Below, in pieces: positions 25,639-34,124 of a stretch of 64,000 nucleotides of DNA (its first letter is position 1; every line of letters starts with the position of its first letter). Origin of the DNA: Massilia varians (GTDB lineage: Bacteria; Pseudomonadota; Gammaproteobacteria; Burkholderiales; Burkholderiaceae_D); assembly GCF_027923905.1 (NCBI RefSeq), contig NZ_AP026966.1, forward strand, positions 1,241,001-1,305,000. Reading direction: 5' to 3'. The translations under genes and the position numbers were made by a program. A model generated the notes under the pieces. That model ran no database searches. It saw only the letters and a program-made list of their open reading frames with translations, and was not told the origin of the DNA.

Positions 25639-26325
25639 ATGTCCCGCACCACCATCACCTTCAGCGGCGAAACCCCCGACCGCGCCCGCATCGAATCCTC
25701 CCTTGCTTCCGGCAACCCCCTCGTGTTCGAGGACTGCGACCTGTCCAGCCTCGACCTGTCGCGCCTGGACCTGCAGGACTGCGTGTTCCGCTCCTGCCTG
25801 CTGGCGGAAACCTCGTTCTACGCGGCCAGGCTGGCGCGCACGCGCTGGCAGCGCTGCCGCGGCGGCCATGCCGATTTCGAGTCCGCCGACCTGGTCGATG
25901 CTTCGTTCGCATCCTCCGACCTGAACAACAGCAGCTGGCGCCGTGCGCGCCTGGCGTCCGCTTCCTTCCGCAGCTGCAAGCTGACCGGCGCCCAGTTCGA
26001 AGAGACCAGCCACCTGGCCTTGAGCTTCGAGGACACGCTGCTGGTCGGGGCCGACCTGCGCCGCATGTCCTTCCGCAAGGCGACGCTGAGGGGACTGGAT
26101 TTTGCCGATGCCGACTTGTCGGGCTGCGACTTCCGCGAAGCGGTGTTCGAAGGCGGCAGCCTGCGCGACGCCCACATCAGGGACACGCGTTTCGAGGGCG
26201 CGGACCTGCGCGACGCCGATATCGGCGGCTTGAAGCTGGCGAGTGCGAAGCAGTTTCTTGGTGCGACCATCTCGGTGCGCCAGGCGGCCGAGATGGTGCG
26301 GGAGATGGGACTGAACGTGGCCTGA
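25639..26325 (+). CDS. Pentapeptide repeat protein, Qnr/McbG-like
   Basis: A 228-residue protein made of pentapeptide repeats A(D/N)LXX-type along nearly its whole length (for example CDLSSLDLSRLDLQDCVF, ADFESADLVDASF, DFADADLSGCDF), which fold as a right-handed square beta-helix that mimics DNA. Length and the interruption near the middle resemble Qnr/McbG-type topoisomerase-protecting proteins rather than short pentapeptide modules; the similarity is by pattern only. No signal peptide. I start at ATG 25639 (MSRTTITF), ignoring a longer frame. Role unknown; could be regulation or protection of gyrase. Confidence 0.8.
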   Translation: MSRTTITFSGETPDRARIESSLASGNPLVFEDCDLSSLDLSRLDLQDCVFRSCLLAETSFYAARLARTRWQRCRGGHADFESADLVDASFASSDLNNSSWRRARLASASFRSCKLTGAQFEETSHLALSFEDTLLVGADLRRMSFRKATLRGLDFADADLSGCDFREAVFEGGSLRDAHIRDTRFEGADLRDADIGGLKLASAKQFLGATISVRQAAEMVREMGLNVA

Positions 26326-26338
26326 TCCGGGCCGGCGA

Positions 26339-26971
26339 TCAGGTCTTGAAATCCGGCCTGAACGTCACGCCCGGCGGTGTACATTGGTCGACCGGTTTCG
26401 GTTTCTTCGCATCGTCCTGGCGCACGTAGCACTCGTCGAACACCGAGCAGTAACAGGCTGCGAGGTCGATGTCGCTCATGCTGCGGTGGAGGGCGTCGAA
26501 AACCGGGTTGGGTGTACGTGGCTCCTCTGCGGTGAACATCGACATGATGTCTCCGGGACGGACCAGGGAGTTGACCACGTTGCCGCGCCGGTTCATGGGC
26601 ACGAAGCTTTCCTCCGTCATGGCGCAGCAGGTCTCCAGCAACTGGCTCAGGTCGGCCATGGGCTCGCCCTTGTACATGAGCTGGACCCATTCGACGCGGG
26701 CCGGGCCGATACCGCTGTTGATCAGGATGTATTCGACGCGCTTGCGGGAAAACCCGGTTTCAGGGTCTTTGTCGACGCTGCTCATATTGCGCGCCAGCTC
26801 CACATAAGGATAACTGTTGGCGGCAACCAGCTTTTCCATCGAATGCGCCGAGTGCAGGCCGAGCCAGAGCGAGACCAGCGACACCACGCCGGCCGCGACG
26901 GCGAGCGAGATGTCGAGCCAGCGGATGCCGGTGCCGTGCGGATGATGGTGCTGATGACTTTCGTGTTCCAC
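26339..26971 (-). CDS. Hypothetical His-rich N-terminus membrane protein
   Basis: A 210-residue protein that I do not recognise. It begins MEHESHQHHHPHG, then has one transmembrane helix (about residues 17-42), followed by a soluble domain likely in the periplasm with six cysteines, including CC in LETCCAM and CYC near the C-terminus. Start is GTG at 26971 with GGGAG six bases upstream. It ends 13 bp from the convergent pentapeptide gene. The metal-binding appearance is suggestive only. Function unknown. Confidence 0.7.
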   Translation of the reverse strand: MEHESHQHHHPHGTGIRWLDISLAVAAGVVSLVSLWLGLHSAHSMEKLVAANSYPYVELARNMSSVDKDPETGFSRKRVEYILINSGIGPARVEWVQLMYKGEPMADLSQLLETCCAMTEESFVPMNRRGNVVNSLVRPGDIMSMFTAEEPRTPNPVFDALHRSMSDIDLAACYCSVFDECYVRQDDAKKPKPVDQCTPPGVTFRPDFKT

Positions 26972-27040
26972 GTGCCGCTCCCGAGCTTGGCTAAAGGATA
27001 AATTTTAGCAATACTGGCAAGGGCGCGGCACAGGCGGGAG

Positions 27041-27072
27041 AAAAGAATGCGGCGCGCATAGCGGCCGCATTC
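27041..27072 (-). terminator. Intrinsic terminator of the chemoreceptor gene
   Basis: On the minus strand a 9-bp perfect stem (GAATGCGGC, 27064-27072 side, with GCCGCATTC, 27045-27053 side) is followed by TTTT (27041-27044). It lies 8 bp after the stop codon of the methyl-accepting protein gene. Confidence 0.82.
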
Positions 27073-27080
27073 GCCTTCGT

Positions 27081-28799
27081 TCAGAAGCTTTCCCAATCCT
27101 CTTCGCGCACGCTGGCCGCGCGTGGCGCTGGACCTGCCGCCGGGCGGGTCGGCGCCGGGGCAGGCGCAGGCGCAGCCAGGCGGGTGGCCGTCCTGGCCGT
27201 CCTGGCCGGCGCGGCAGGCGCAGCCGCCGATGGTGCGCGCGCATCCAGCTTGAACACCGATACCAGCCCGGCCAGCTTGCCGGCCTGGTCCTGCAGCGAT
27301 TCGGCCGCCGCCGCCGCTTCTTCCACCAGCGAGGCGTTCTGCTGGGTCACCTGGTCCATCTGGCTGATGGCCATGTTGATCTGTTCGATGCCCGAGGTCT
27401 GCTCCAGGCTGGCCGACGAAATCTCGCCCATGATGTCGGTGACGCGGCGCACGCTGGCGACGATCTCGTCCATCGTGGCGCCGGCCTGGTCGACCAGACG
27501 GGCGCCGGCGTCCACCTTGCCGACCGAATCGTCGATCAGGAGCTTGATTTCCTTGGCCGCGGCGGCTGAACGCTGGGCCAGGGTACGCACTTCGGAAGCC
27601 ACCACCGCGAAGCCGCGGCCCTGTTCGCCGGCGCGCGCCGCTTCCACGGCCGCGTTCAGGGCCAGGATGTTGGTCTGGAAGGCGATGCCGTCGATGACGC
27701 CGATGATGTCGACGATCTTCTTCGAGGAGGCGTTGATCGAAGCCATGGTGTCGACCACCTGCGACACCACCATGCCGCCGCGTTCGGCCACGTCCGAGGC
27801 CTTCAGCGCCAGGGCGTTGGCCTGCTGGGCGTTGTCGGCGTTCTGCTTGACGGTCGACGTGAGCTCTTCCATCGACGACGCGGTTTCTTCCAGCGAGCTG
27901 GCCTGTTCCTCGGTGCGCGACGACAGGTCGAGGTTGCCGCTGGCGATCTGGCTCGAGGCCGAGGCGATGGCGTCGGTGCCCTTGCGGACGTCGCCGACGA
28001 TGTGCGCCAGGCTGTCGCGCATGGTCTTCATCGCGAACAGCAGGCTGGCGCGGTCGCCCGGGCGCAGGGCGACGTCGATGTCCAGCTCGCCGGCGGCGAT
28101 GCGGCCGGCGATCTCGCTCGCATAGGCGGGTTCGCCGCCCAGCTGGCGGGTCAGGCTGCGGGTGATCAGGACGCCCAGGCTGATGCCGCCGAGCGCGCTG
28201 CCGAGCACCAGCAGCAGCATGGTGCTGCGGCTCGATTCATAGGTCGCCGTCGCTTCGGCTGCCACCTTGCGCGCGTTCTCTTCCTTGATCTGGATCAGCG
28301 CCGTCAGCCGTTTATCGACCTCGTCGGAACGGGGCGCCACCGTGGTGCGCAGGTAGTCCAGCATTGCGTCCTTGTCGGCGGCGCTGTCGTCCACAGCCAT
28401 CTTCATTGCCTGGCGTACCGCTGTCTGGTATTCGCTCAGGGCCTGGTCGACCGCGGCGAAACCGCGCTTGCCACGCTCGCTGAAATAGAGTGGGCGTGCC
28501 TTGTCGAGGCTGGCGCTCAGCATGGCCGTGCGTGCCTCGATGGCGTCGAGCGCCGCCTTGCGTTCCTGCGCCTCGCGCGCCAGCATCAGGTTGCGCAGCG
28601 AACGTCCGATGTCGATCAAATGGATGTTCGCTTCCTTGGTATGGGCGATGCCCAGCAGTTCCCGGGTGTACAAGCGGTCGGTGTTCTCGTTCATGTTGGA
28701 CATGCTGACGATACCGATGGCGGCGACCACGGCGCCGATGAACACAACGGTGAGGAAGCCGGCGAGCAGGCGTGTGCCGACCTTCATGCGATTGAACAT
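27081..28799 (-). CDS. Methyl-accepting chemotaxis protein (Tar/Tsr-like layout)
   Basis: A 572-residue chemoreceptor: TM1 (about residues 9-32), periplasmic four-helix-bundle sensor, TM2 (about 185-210), HAMP domain, and a cytoplasmic signalling helix pair with the highly conserved hairpin tip [17 protein letters not shown], where the receptor contacts CheA and CheW. The C-terminus is an Ala/Pro linker ending in DWESF, closely like the NWETF pentapeptide that tethers CheR and CheB in enteric receptors. The start at 28799 gives [12 protein letters not shown] with AGGA 8 nt upstream; the frame continues upstream to 29012 without support. Ligand unknown. Confidence 0.92.
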   Translation of the reverse strand: MFNRMKVGTRLLAGFLTVVFIGAVVAAIGIVSMSNMNENTDRLYTRELLGIAHTKEANIHLIDIGRSLRNLMLAREAQERKAALDAIEARTAMLSASLDKARPLYFSERGKRGFAAVDQALSEYQTAVRQAMKMAVDDSAADKDAMLDYLRTTVAPRSDEVDKRLTALIQIKEENARKVAAEATATYESSRSTMLLLVLGSALGGISLGVLITRSLTRQLGGEPAYASEIAGRIAAGELDIDVALRPGDRASLLFAMKTMRDSLAHIVGDVRKGTDAIASASSQIASGNLDLSSRTEEQASSLEETASSMEELTSTVKQNADNAQQANALALKASDVAERGGMVVSQVVDTMASINASSKKIVDIIGVIDGIAFQTNILALNAAVEAARAGEQGRGFAVVASEVRTLAQRSAAAAKEIKLLIDDSVGKVDAGARLVDQAGATMDEIVASVRRVTDIMGEISSASLEQTSGIEQINMAISQMDQVTQQNASLVEEAAAAAESLQDQAGKLAGLVSVFKLDARAPSAAAPAAPARTARTATRLAAPAPAPAPTRPAAGPAPRAASVREEDWESF

Positions 28800-29200
28800 G
28801 ATAATCCTGTCAAAAAGGGTTGAGGCGGCGGGGCTGCGGCCAGGCCAGGCTGTCCGGGGAGCGGGGTTCAATACCGGATGAATCCCGGAATCGGTCGAAT
28901 GCCGAGGCCGGATACTGCTGTCCAGGGCGGACAACGCGGACCTCGACATCGCTTGCCGGCATGCGGAGGAAACCCCGTATCGCACTGCCGGCATTCGCCG
29001 CCAAAGCTGCACGATATCATGTTACACGAATGATTTCAGCCGGAAACAATTCAGAAACAAATTTTCTATAAAATAAGAATCAAAGTAAAATTTCTTATTT
29101 GTCTAGATCTTGCAAATATTATTTGCAAAAAATAGCAAAAAGCGAAATATTGTAAATATTTACTAAAGAAAATATTGTTGCTACATAACAACCATCTGAA
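28800..29200. other. Intergenic region with AT-rich island upstream of the chemoreceptor gene
   Basis: 401 bp between pilU (ending at 29201) and the chemoreceptor gene, both on the minus strand. The first 230 bp are GC-rich leader; from about 29028 to 29200 the sequence is strongly AT-rich, unlike the rest of the window, with short dyads such as GCAAAT/ATTTGC around 29112-29126. It should hold the chemoreceptor promoter. I found no flagellar sigma-28 promoter match by eye. The short open frame at 28820-29071 (plus) looks non-coding. Confidence 0.5.
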
Positions 29201-30337
29201 TCACACGATGCCGAGGTGATCCATCCCGGTCGAGAAATCGCGGTTCTTCGCGTGCTTGCTGTTGAGCTTGATGTTCAGGCGCAGGTCGTTCACCGAGTCG
29301 GCGTTGCGCAGCGCATCCTCGTAGCTGATCTTGTCCGCCTCGTACAGGTCGAACAGGGCCTGGTCGAAAGTTTGCATGCCCAGTTCGCGCGACTTCTTCA
29401 TGATCTCCTTGATCTCGTGGACGTCGCCCTTGAAGATCAGGTCGGAGATAAGCGGGGAGTTCAGCAGGATCTCCATCGCCACCACGCGGCCCTTGGCTTC
29501 CTTCTTCGGGATCAGGCGCTGCGAGATCAGGCCTTTCAGGTTGAGCGAGAGGTCCATCAGGAGTTGCTGGCGGCGCTCTTCGGGGAAGAAGTTGATGATG
29601 CGGTCGAGCGCCTGGTTGGCGCTGTTGGCGTGCAGGGTGGCCAGGCACAGGTGGCCGGTCTCGGCGAACGCGATTGCGTGCTCCATGGTCTCGCGGTCGC
29701 GGATCTCGCCGATCTGGATCACGTCCGGCGCCTGGCGCAGCGAATTCTTCAGCGCCGCCTCGAAACTGTCGGTATCGACGCCCACTTCGCGCTGGGTGAT
29801 CACGCAGTTCCGGTGCGGGTGGACGAATTCGACCGGGTCCTCGATGGTGATGATGTGGCCGTAGCTGTTCTCGTTGCGGTAGCCGACCATCGCCGCCAGC
29901 GTGGTCGATTTGCCCGAGCCGGTGGCGCCGACCATGATGACCAGGCCGCGCTTGGTCATGATCACGTCCTTCAGGGTTTCCGGCAGCTCGAGGTCCTCGA
30001 AACGCGGGATGGTGGTGGTGATCACGCGCAGCACCATGCCCACGCAGCCCATCTGCATGAAGGCCGAGACGCGAAAGCGCCCCAGGTCGCCCGGGCTGAT
30101 CGCGAAGTTCGCTTCCTTGGTCAGCTCGAAGCCGGCGGCCTGCTTGTCGTTCATGATGGCGCGCGCCAGGTCGGCCGTATGGGTGCCGGACAGGGCCTGG
30201 CTCGAGACCGGCGTCATCTTGCCATCGATCTTGATCGCCGGCGGGAAGCCCGCGGTGATGAACAGATCGGATCCGCCCTTGCTGGTCATCAGGCGCAGCA
30301 GGTCGAACATGAACTTGGATGCCTGGTCGCGTTCCAT
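29201..30337 (-). CDS. pilU: Type IV pilus retraction ATPase PilU
   Basis: A 378-residue hexameric AAA-type motor ATPase of the PilT/PilU family. Walker A is GATGSGKST, the Asp box is IITIEDPVEFVH, Walker B is IQIGEIRD and the His box is ATLHAN. It differs from PilT by a longer C-terminal tail (ISYEDALRNADSVNDLRLNIKLNSK), which is typical of PilU. It assists PilT in retracting type IV pili at the inner-membrane base. It lies directly downstream of pilT, 9 bp apart, with AAGGAG before its ATG. Confidence 0.95.
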   Translation of the reverse strand: MERDQASKFMFDLLRLMTSKGGSDLFITAGFPPAIKIDGKMTPVSSQALSGTHTADLARAIMNDKQAAGFELTKEANFAISPGDLGRFRVSAFMQMGCVGMVLRVITTTIPRFEDLELPETLKDVIMTKRGLVIMVGATGSGKSTTLAAMVGYRNENSYGHIITIEDPVEFVHPHRNCVITQREVGVDTDSFEAALKNSLRQAPDVIQIGEIRDRETMEHAIAFAETGHLCLATLHANSANQALDRIINFFPEERRQQLLMDLSLNLKGLISQRLIPKKEAKGRVVAMEILLNSPLISDLIFKGDVHEIKEIMKKSRELGMQTFDQALFDLYEADKISYEDALRNADSVNDLRLNIKLNSKHAKNRDFSTGMDHLGIV

Positions 30338-30346
30338 GGCTGCTCC

Positions 30347-31390
30347 TTAACCCGGGAAGTTTTCTGGAATCTTGGCGGCGGCGCGGGCCGCGGCGCTGGA
30401 GATCACGTTGCGGCGCACCAGGTCGGTCAGGTTCTGGTCGAGCGTCTGCATGCCGACGCTGCTGCCGGTCTGGATGCTCGAATACATCTGCGCGATCTTG
30501 GCTTCGCGGATCAGGTTGCGGATCGCCGGGGTGCCGATCATGATCTCGTGCGCCGCCACGCGGCCCGAGCCGTCCTTGGTCTTGAGCAGGGTCTGCGAGA
30601 CGACGGCCTGCAGCGACTCCGACAGCATCGCGCGCACCATCTCCTTCTCTTCGGCCGGGAACACGTCGACGATACGGTCGATGGTCTTGGCGGCCGAGGA
30701 GGTGTGCAGGGTGCCGAACACCAGGTGGCCGGTCTCTGCCGCCGACAGGGCCAGGCGGATGGTTTCCAGGTCGCGCAGCTCGCCCACCAGGATGCAGTCG
30801 GGGTCTTCGCGCAGCGCCGAGCGCAGCGCGTTGTTGAAGGACAGGGTGTGCGGGCCGACTTCGCGCTGGTTGATCAGGCACTTCTTGGAGTCGTGCACGA
30901 ATTCGATCGGGTCCTCGATGGTGAGGATGTGGCCGTACTCGTTTTCGTTGAGGTGGTTGATCATTGCCGCCAGCGTGGTCGACTTGCCCGAGCCGGTGGG
31001 GCCGGTCACCAGGACCAGGCCGCGCGGTTTCAGCGCCAGCTCGCTGAAGATCTTCGGCGCGTTCAGTTCTTCCAGCGACAGGATCTTGGACGGAATGGTA
31101 CGCAGCACCGCGGCCGCGCCGCGCTCCTGGTTGAAGGCGTTGACGCGAAAGCGCGCCAGGCCGGGGATCGCGAACGAGAAGTCGCACTCCAGCACTTCCT
31201 CGTACTGCTTGCGCTGGCCGTCGTTCATGATGTCATAGATCATGCCGTGCACATCCTTGTGCTCCAGCGGCGGCAGGTTGATGCGGCGCACGTCGCCGTG
31301 CACGCGGATCATCGGCGGCAGGCCGGCCGACAGGTGCAGGTCAGAAGCCTTATTCTTGACCGAGAAGGCGAGCAATTCCGAAATGTCCAT
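30347..31390 (-). CDS. pilT: Type IV pilus twitching motility ATPase PilT
   Basis: A 347-residue retraction motor. Starts MDISELLAFSVKNKASDLHLSAG, the typical PilT N-terminal domain; Walker A GPTGSGKST, ILTIEDPIEFVH, Walker B ILVGELRDLET and the C-terminal AIRNLIRE motif needed for retraction are all present. It forms a hexamer at the cytoplasmic side of the pilus machine and depolymerises pilin. It is divergently transcribed from yggS, an arrangement widespread in beta- and gammaproteobacteria. Confidence 0.97.
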   Translation of the reverse strand: MDISELLAFSVKNKASDLHLSAGLPPMIRVHGDVRRINLPPLEHKDVHGMIYDIMNDGQRKQYEEVLECDFSFAIPGLARFRVNAFNQERGAAAVLRTIPSKILSLEELNAPKIFSELALKPRGLVLVTGPTGSGKSTTLAAMINHLNENEYGHILTIEDPIEFVHDSKKCLINQREVGPHTLSFNNALRSALREDPDCILVGELRDLETIRLALSAAETGHLVFGTLHTSSAAKTIDRIVDVFPAEEKEMVRAMLSESLQAVVSQTLLKTKDGSGRVAAHEIMIGTPAIRNLIREAKIAQMYSSIQTGSSVGMQTLDQNLTDLVRRNVISSAAARAAAKIPENFPG

Positions 31391-31447
31391 AATCTATATA
31401 ATCCCTGTGCCGATCCCGACTCAAAATATTTCCTGCAGAAAATCATT

Positions 31448-32152
31448 ATGTCCATAATCGCCGAGAACTTGCAAGCTGTCGAAGCGACAATCGGGGCCGC
31501 CTGTGCAGCGAGCGGAAGGCCCAGGAACGCGGTCACATTACTGGCCGTATCGAAGACCTTCCCAGCGCAGGCCGTGGTCGAAGCGATGGCCGCGGGACAG
31601 CGCGCCTTCGGCGAGAACTACCTGCAGGAAGCGCTCGACAAGATGCAGGAAGTGGCGCGCCTGCAACCAGATACGCCGATCGGCTGGCATTTCATCGGTC
31701 CGATCCAGAGCAACAAGACGCGCCCGATCGCCGCCCATTTCGATTGGGTGCACACGGTGGAACGCCTGAAGATCGCCCAGCGCCTGTCCGAACAGCGTCC
31801 GGCGGAACGCGGCCCGCTCGACATCTGCCTGCAGGTAAACATCAGCGGCGAAGCCAGCAAGAGCGGCGCCAGCGCAGCGGAACTGCCGGAACTGGCGCGC
31901 CAGGTGGCCGCCTTGCCGAACCTGCGCCTGCGCGGGCTGATGGCGATTCCCGAGGCGAGCAGCGACCCGGCGCGGCAGCGCGCCGCGTTTGCCCGCCTGC
32001 GCGCCCTGTTCGACGGCCTGCGCGCCGATGGCCTGGCGCTCGACACCCTGTCGATGGGCATGTCGGGCGACCTGGGCGCGGCCATCGCGGAAGGCGCGAC
32101 CATCGTCCGCATCGGCAGCGCCATCTTCGGCGCCCGCCATTACGAGCAATAA
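31448..32152 (+). CDS. yggS: YggS family pyridoxal-phosphate homeostasis protein
   Basis: A 234-residue PLP-binding protein of the alanine-racemase N-terminal fold. The PLP lysine is in LLAVSKTF; HFIGPIQSNK and the C-terminal SMGMSGDLGAAIAEGATIVRIGSAIFG bind the phosphate. It has no known enzymatic activity but keeps free PLP and amino-acid pools balanced. The open frame extends upstream for more than 2 kb across pilT and pilU in antisense; the ATG at 31448 gives the correct family N-terminus. proC follows after 11 bp. Confidence 0.95.
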   Translation: MSIIAENLQAVEATIGAACAASGRPRNAVTLLAVSKTFPAQAVVEAMAAGQRAFGENYLQEALDKMQEVARLQPDTPIGWHFIGPIQSNKTRPIAAHFDWVHTVERLKIAQRLSEQRPAERGPLDICLQVNISGEASKSGASAAELPELARQVAALPNLRLRGLMAIPEASSDPARQRAAFARLRALFDGLRADGLALDTLSMGMSGDLGAAIAEGATIVRIGSAIFGARHYEQ

Positions 32153-32163
32153 AAAGGAACAGC

Positions 32164-32982
32164 ATGAAGATTGCATTCATTGGCGGCGGCAACATGGCCA
32201 CCGCCCTGATCGCCGGCCTGGCGGGACAACTCACCGGTGCCGGCAGCCTGCACGTGGTGGACCCCAATCTCGATGCGCTCGCGCGCCTGGCCGGCCAGTA
32301 CGGCGTGAGCACGGCGGCGTCGATCGACGTGCAGGTGGGCGCCGCCGACGTGGTCGTGCTGGCGGTCAAGCCCCAGCAGATGCGCGAAGTCGCGCTGGCG
32401 CTCCGGCCATTGCTGGGCGCCCAGCCGCTGGTGCTGTCGATCGCGGCCGGCATCCGCATCGCCGATCTGTCGCGCTGGCTGGGCGGCTACACCCGCATCG
32501 TACGCGCGATGCCGAACACCCCGGCGCTGATCGCGATGGGCATCACCGGCATGGTGGCCGGGCTGGACGTCGACGAGGCCCAGCGCTCGGCGGCCGACCA
32601 GGTGCTGCGCGCGGTCGGCCAGACCGTGTGGCTGAAGGACGAGAGCCTGATCGATCCGGTGACGGCGGTGTCGGGCAGCGGCCCGGCCTATGTCTTCTAC
32701 TTCCTCGAAGCGATGCAGCAGGCGGCGCTGGAAATGGGGCTGGACGCGGAGCAGGGAAGGCAGCTGGCGCTGGCCACGTTTACCGGGGCGGCCCAGTTGG
32801 CGGCGCAGTCGGGCGACCCGGTCGAGGTGCTGCGCCAGCGCGTGACCTCGAAGGGCGGCACCACGCATGCGGCGATCGCCAGCATGGAGGCGGCGGGGGT
32901 GAAGGAAGCGATCGTCGCGGCGATGAAGGCGGCGGCGGAGCGCGGGCGCGAGCTCGGGGACGAACTCGGCAAGGACTCGTAG
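32164..32982 (+). CDS. proC: Pyrroline-5-carboxylate reductase
   Basis: A 272-residue enzyme that makes proline from pyrroline-5-carboxylate with NAD(P)H. The Rossmann motif is FIGGGNMATALI; AMPNTPALIAMGITGM and the C-terminal signature DPVTAVSGSGPAYVFYFLEAM, followed by VTSKGGTTHAAI, define the family. It is cotranscribed with yggS. Its stop codon TAG lies within the first bases (GTAG) of a palindromic repeat. Confidence 0.97.
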   Translation: MKIAFIGGGNMATALIAGLAGQLTGAGSLHVVDPNLDALARLAGQYGVSTAASIDVQVGAADVVVLAVKPQQMREVALALRPLLGAQPLVLSIAAGIRIADLSRWLGGYTRIVRAMPNTPALIAMGITGMVAGLDVDEAQRSAADQVLRAVGQTVWLKDESLIDPVTAVSGSGPAYVFYFLEAMQQAALEMGLDAEQGRQLALATFTGAAQLAAQSGDPVEVLRQRVTSKGGTTHAAIASMEAAGVKEAIVAAMKAAAERGRELGDELGKDS

Positions 32983-33085
32983 GGTGGGCGGGTCTCCCGC
33001 CCGCGCGTTCAACTCCCTTATGAAAAGCCAGTTCGGCCGATCATAAGCTGATTGAACGCGCGGACGGCAAAGCCGTCCACCCTAC
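32979..33085. repeat. Dispersed palindromic repeat, copy D
   Basis: GTAGGGTGGGCGGG...CCACCCTAC. The left hairpin is GGGCGGG/CCCGCCC (TCT loop), the right one GGACGGC/GCCGTCC (AAA loop). Constant blocks GCGCGTTCAACTC and TTGAACGCGCGG are present. It lies between convergent proC and the small YqjK-like gene and provides the proC stop codon. Confidence 0.88.
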
Positions 33086-33087
33086 GA

Positions 33088-33390
33088 TTAGTGGACTTCG
33101 AAGCCTCGCCAGCGCAGCACAGGCAGCAGCTTCTGTGCGAACTTGTAGGCCGACACGACCGCCGTCACGCTGCCCACCGCCCACTTGGGCTTGGTGAGAA
33201 ACAGGCCGGCCGCCACGCCGGCCACGATCAGCGCCGTCTTCTGGTGCCTGGCCGCGTAGGCCGGGATCAGGCCCAGCGTCTGCGGCGAGGACAGCATGGC
33301 CACTTCCTGCGCCACCTGGGCGCGCTGGTCCGCACATCTCGCCACCAGCGCCTCGCGGCGCTGCGCCAGTTCCAGGGATTTAGACGCCAT
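33088..33390 (-). CDS. YqjK-like small protein
   Basis: A 100-residue protein with a charged N-terminal helix (LAQRREALVARCADQRAQVAQEV), then a hydrophobic segment (TALIVAGVAAGLFL) and a basic C-terminus. Order and make-up match the third gene of the yqjD-yqjE-yqjK type cluster of small membrane-associated proteins. Its start overlaps the end of the preceding holin-like gene by 11 bp. Function of the family is unknown; YqjD of E. coli ties ribosomes to the membrane in stationary phase. Confidence 0.7.
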   Translation of the reverse strand: MASKSLELAQRREALVARCADQRAQVAQEVAMLSSPQTLGLIPAYAARHQKTALIVAGVAAGLFLTKPKWAVGSVTAVVSAYKFAQKLLPVLRWRGFEVH

Positions 33391-33757
33391 GGAGGTTCTC
33401 TCCCTTCAGGGCCGCCGCATCCTTGCGCAGTTCGGCCAGGGTGGCCGGCAGCATCGGGGGACGCGCGGCCAGGCCGGCGCGCAGCTTCATGACAGCGAAC
33501 AGGGTGCTCAGGATGAACAGCACGGCCATGCCGCCGACCGCCGCCAGGCGGTGGGTGTCCCAGAACAGCACCAGCACGAACAGGATGACCAGGCCCAGCG
33601 CGAACAGCCCCAGCACCGCGGCCGCGACGGCCCAGGCGAGGTAGCCGAACAGGCGCTGGGCGCCTTCCTGCAGTTCGATGGCGGCCAGCTCGAGGCGCGT
33701 ACGCGCCAGGTCGAGCACGTTGGCCCCGATCCTTCTCACCGCCGCCGTGATACTCAT
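33380..33757 (-). CDS. Phage holin family / YqjE-like membrane protein
   Basis: A 125-residue membrane protein with two transmembrane helices (about residues 37-58 and 70-92) flanked by an amphipathic N-terminal helix and a charged C-terminal tail. It fits the YqjE/holin superfamily III pattern. Middle gene of a three-gene operon with the DUF883 protein upstream (1-bp gap) and the YqjK-like protein downstream (overlap). Despite the family name there is no phage context here. Confidence 0.78.
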   Translation of the reverse strand: MSITAAVRRIGANVLDLARTRLELAAIELQEGAQRLFGYLAWAVAAAVLGLFALGLVILFVLVLFWDTHRLAAVGGMAVLFILSTLFAVMKLRAGLAARPPMLPATLAELRKDAAALKGENLHGV

Positions 33758-33758
33758 C

Positions 33759-34079
33759 TTAGCGGCGGGCGATCAGCATGCCGATCACGACGCCGACGGC
33801 GGCGCCCAGGCCCACGGACTTCCAGGGATTCTCGTGCACGTATTCGTCGGTGACGCGCGCCGCTTCCTTGGTCTTCTCGACCACGGTCTGCTGGTATTCG
33901 CCCAGGCTTTCCTTGGCGGTCGACAGGGTGTGCTCGAACTTGGCCTTGGCGGCCTTGAGCTCGTCGCCGGTCAGTTGCCCGCCGTTGCGCAGCCACGCTT
34001 CCGCGTCCTGGATCACGGTCTTCAGGTCGGACAGCAGTTGGTCACGGGTGCCGGTTTGGGTCGGGATTTTTTCCATCAT
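33759..34079 (-). CDS. DUF883 (ElaB/YqjD) family protein
   Basis: A 106-residue protein with a long soluble helix and a C-terminal glycine-rich membrane anchor SVGLGAAVGVVIGMLIARR preceded by the family signature DEYVHENPWKS. In E. coli the paralogs ElaB/YqjD bind ribosomes at the membrane as cells enter stationary phase and depend on RpoS. AAGGAGG precedes the ATG. First gene of the three-gene operon. Confidence 0.9.
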   Translation of the reverse strand: MMEKIPTQTGTRDQLLSDLKTVIQDAEAWLRNGGQLTGDELKAAKAKFEHTLSTAKESLGEYQQTVVEKTKEAARVTDEYVHENPWKSVGLGAAVGVVIGMLIARR

Positions 34080-34124
34080 GGGTGGGCCTCCTTAAAAATG
34101 GGAATGAATGCCTTTCGTGCAATA

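Noticed and set aside
28820..29071. 83-codon frame in the region upstream of the chemoreceptor gene
   Set aside because: No ribosome-binding site, arginine-rich composition and crosses the change to AT-rich DNA.
29216..32152. 978-codon plus-strand frame running through pilU and pilT antisense into yggS
   Set aside because: Only the last 234 codons are a real protein. The upstream part is antisense shadow; ATG 31448 is the family start.
33380..33757. Holin-family protein as evidence of a prophage
   Set aside because: It belongs to a YqjD/E/K-type housekeeping trio; no phage structural, lysis or integrase genes are in the window.
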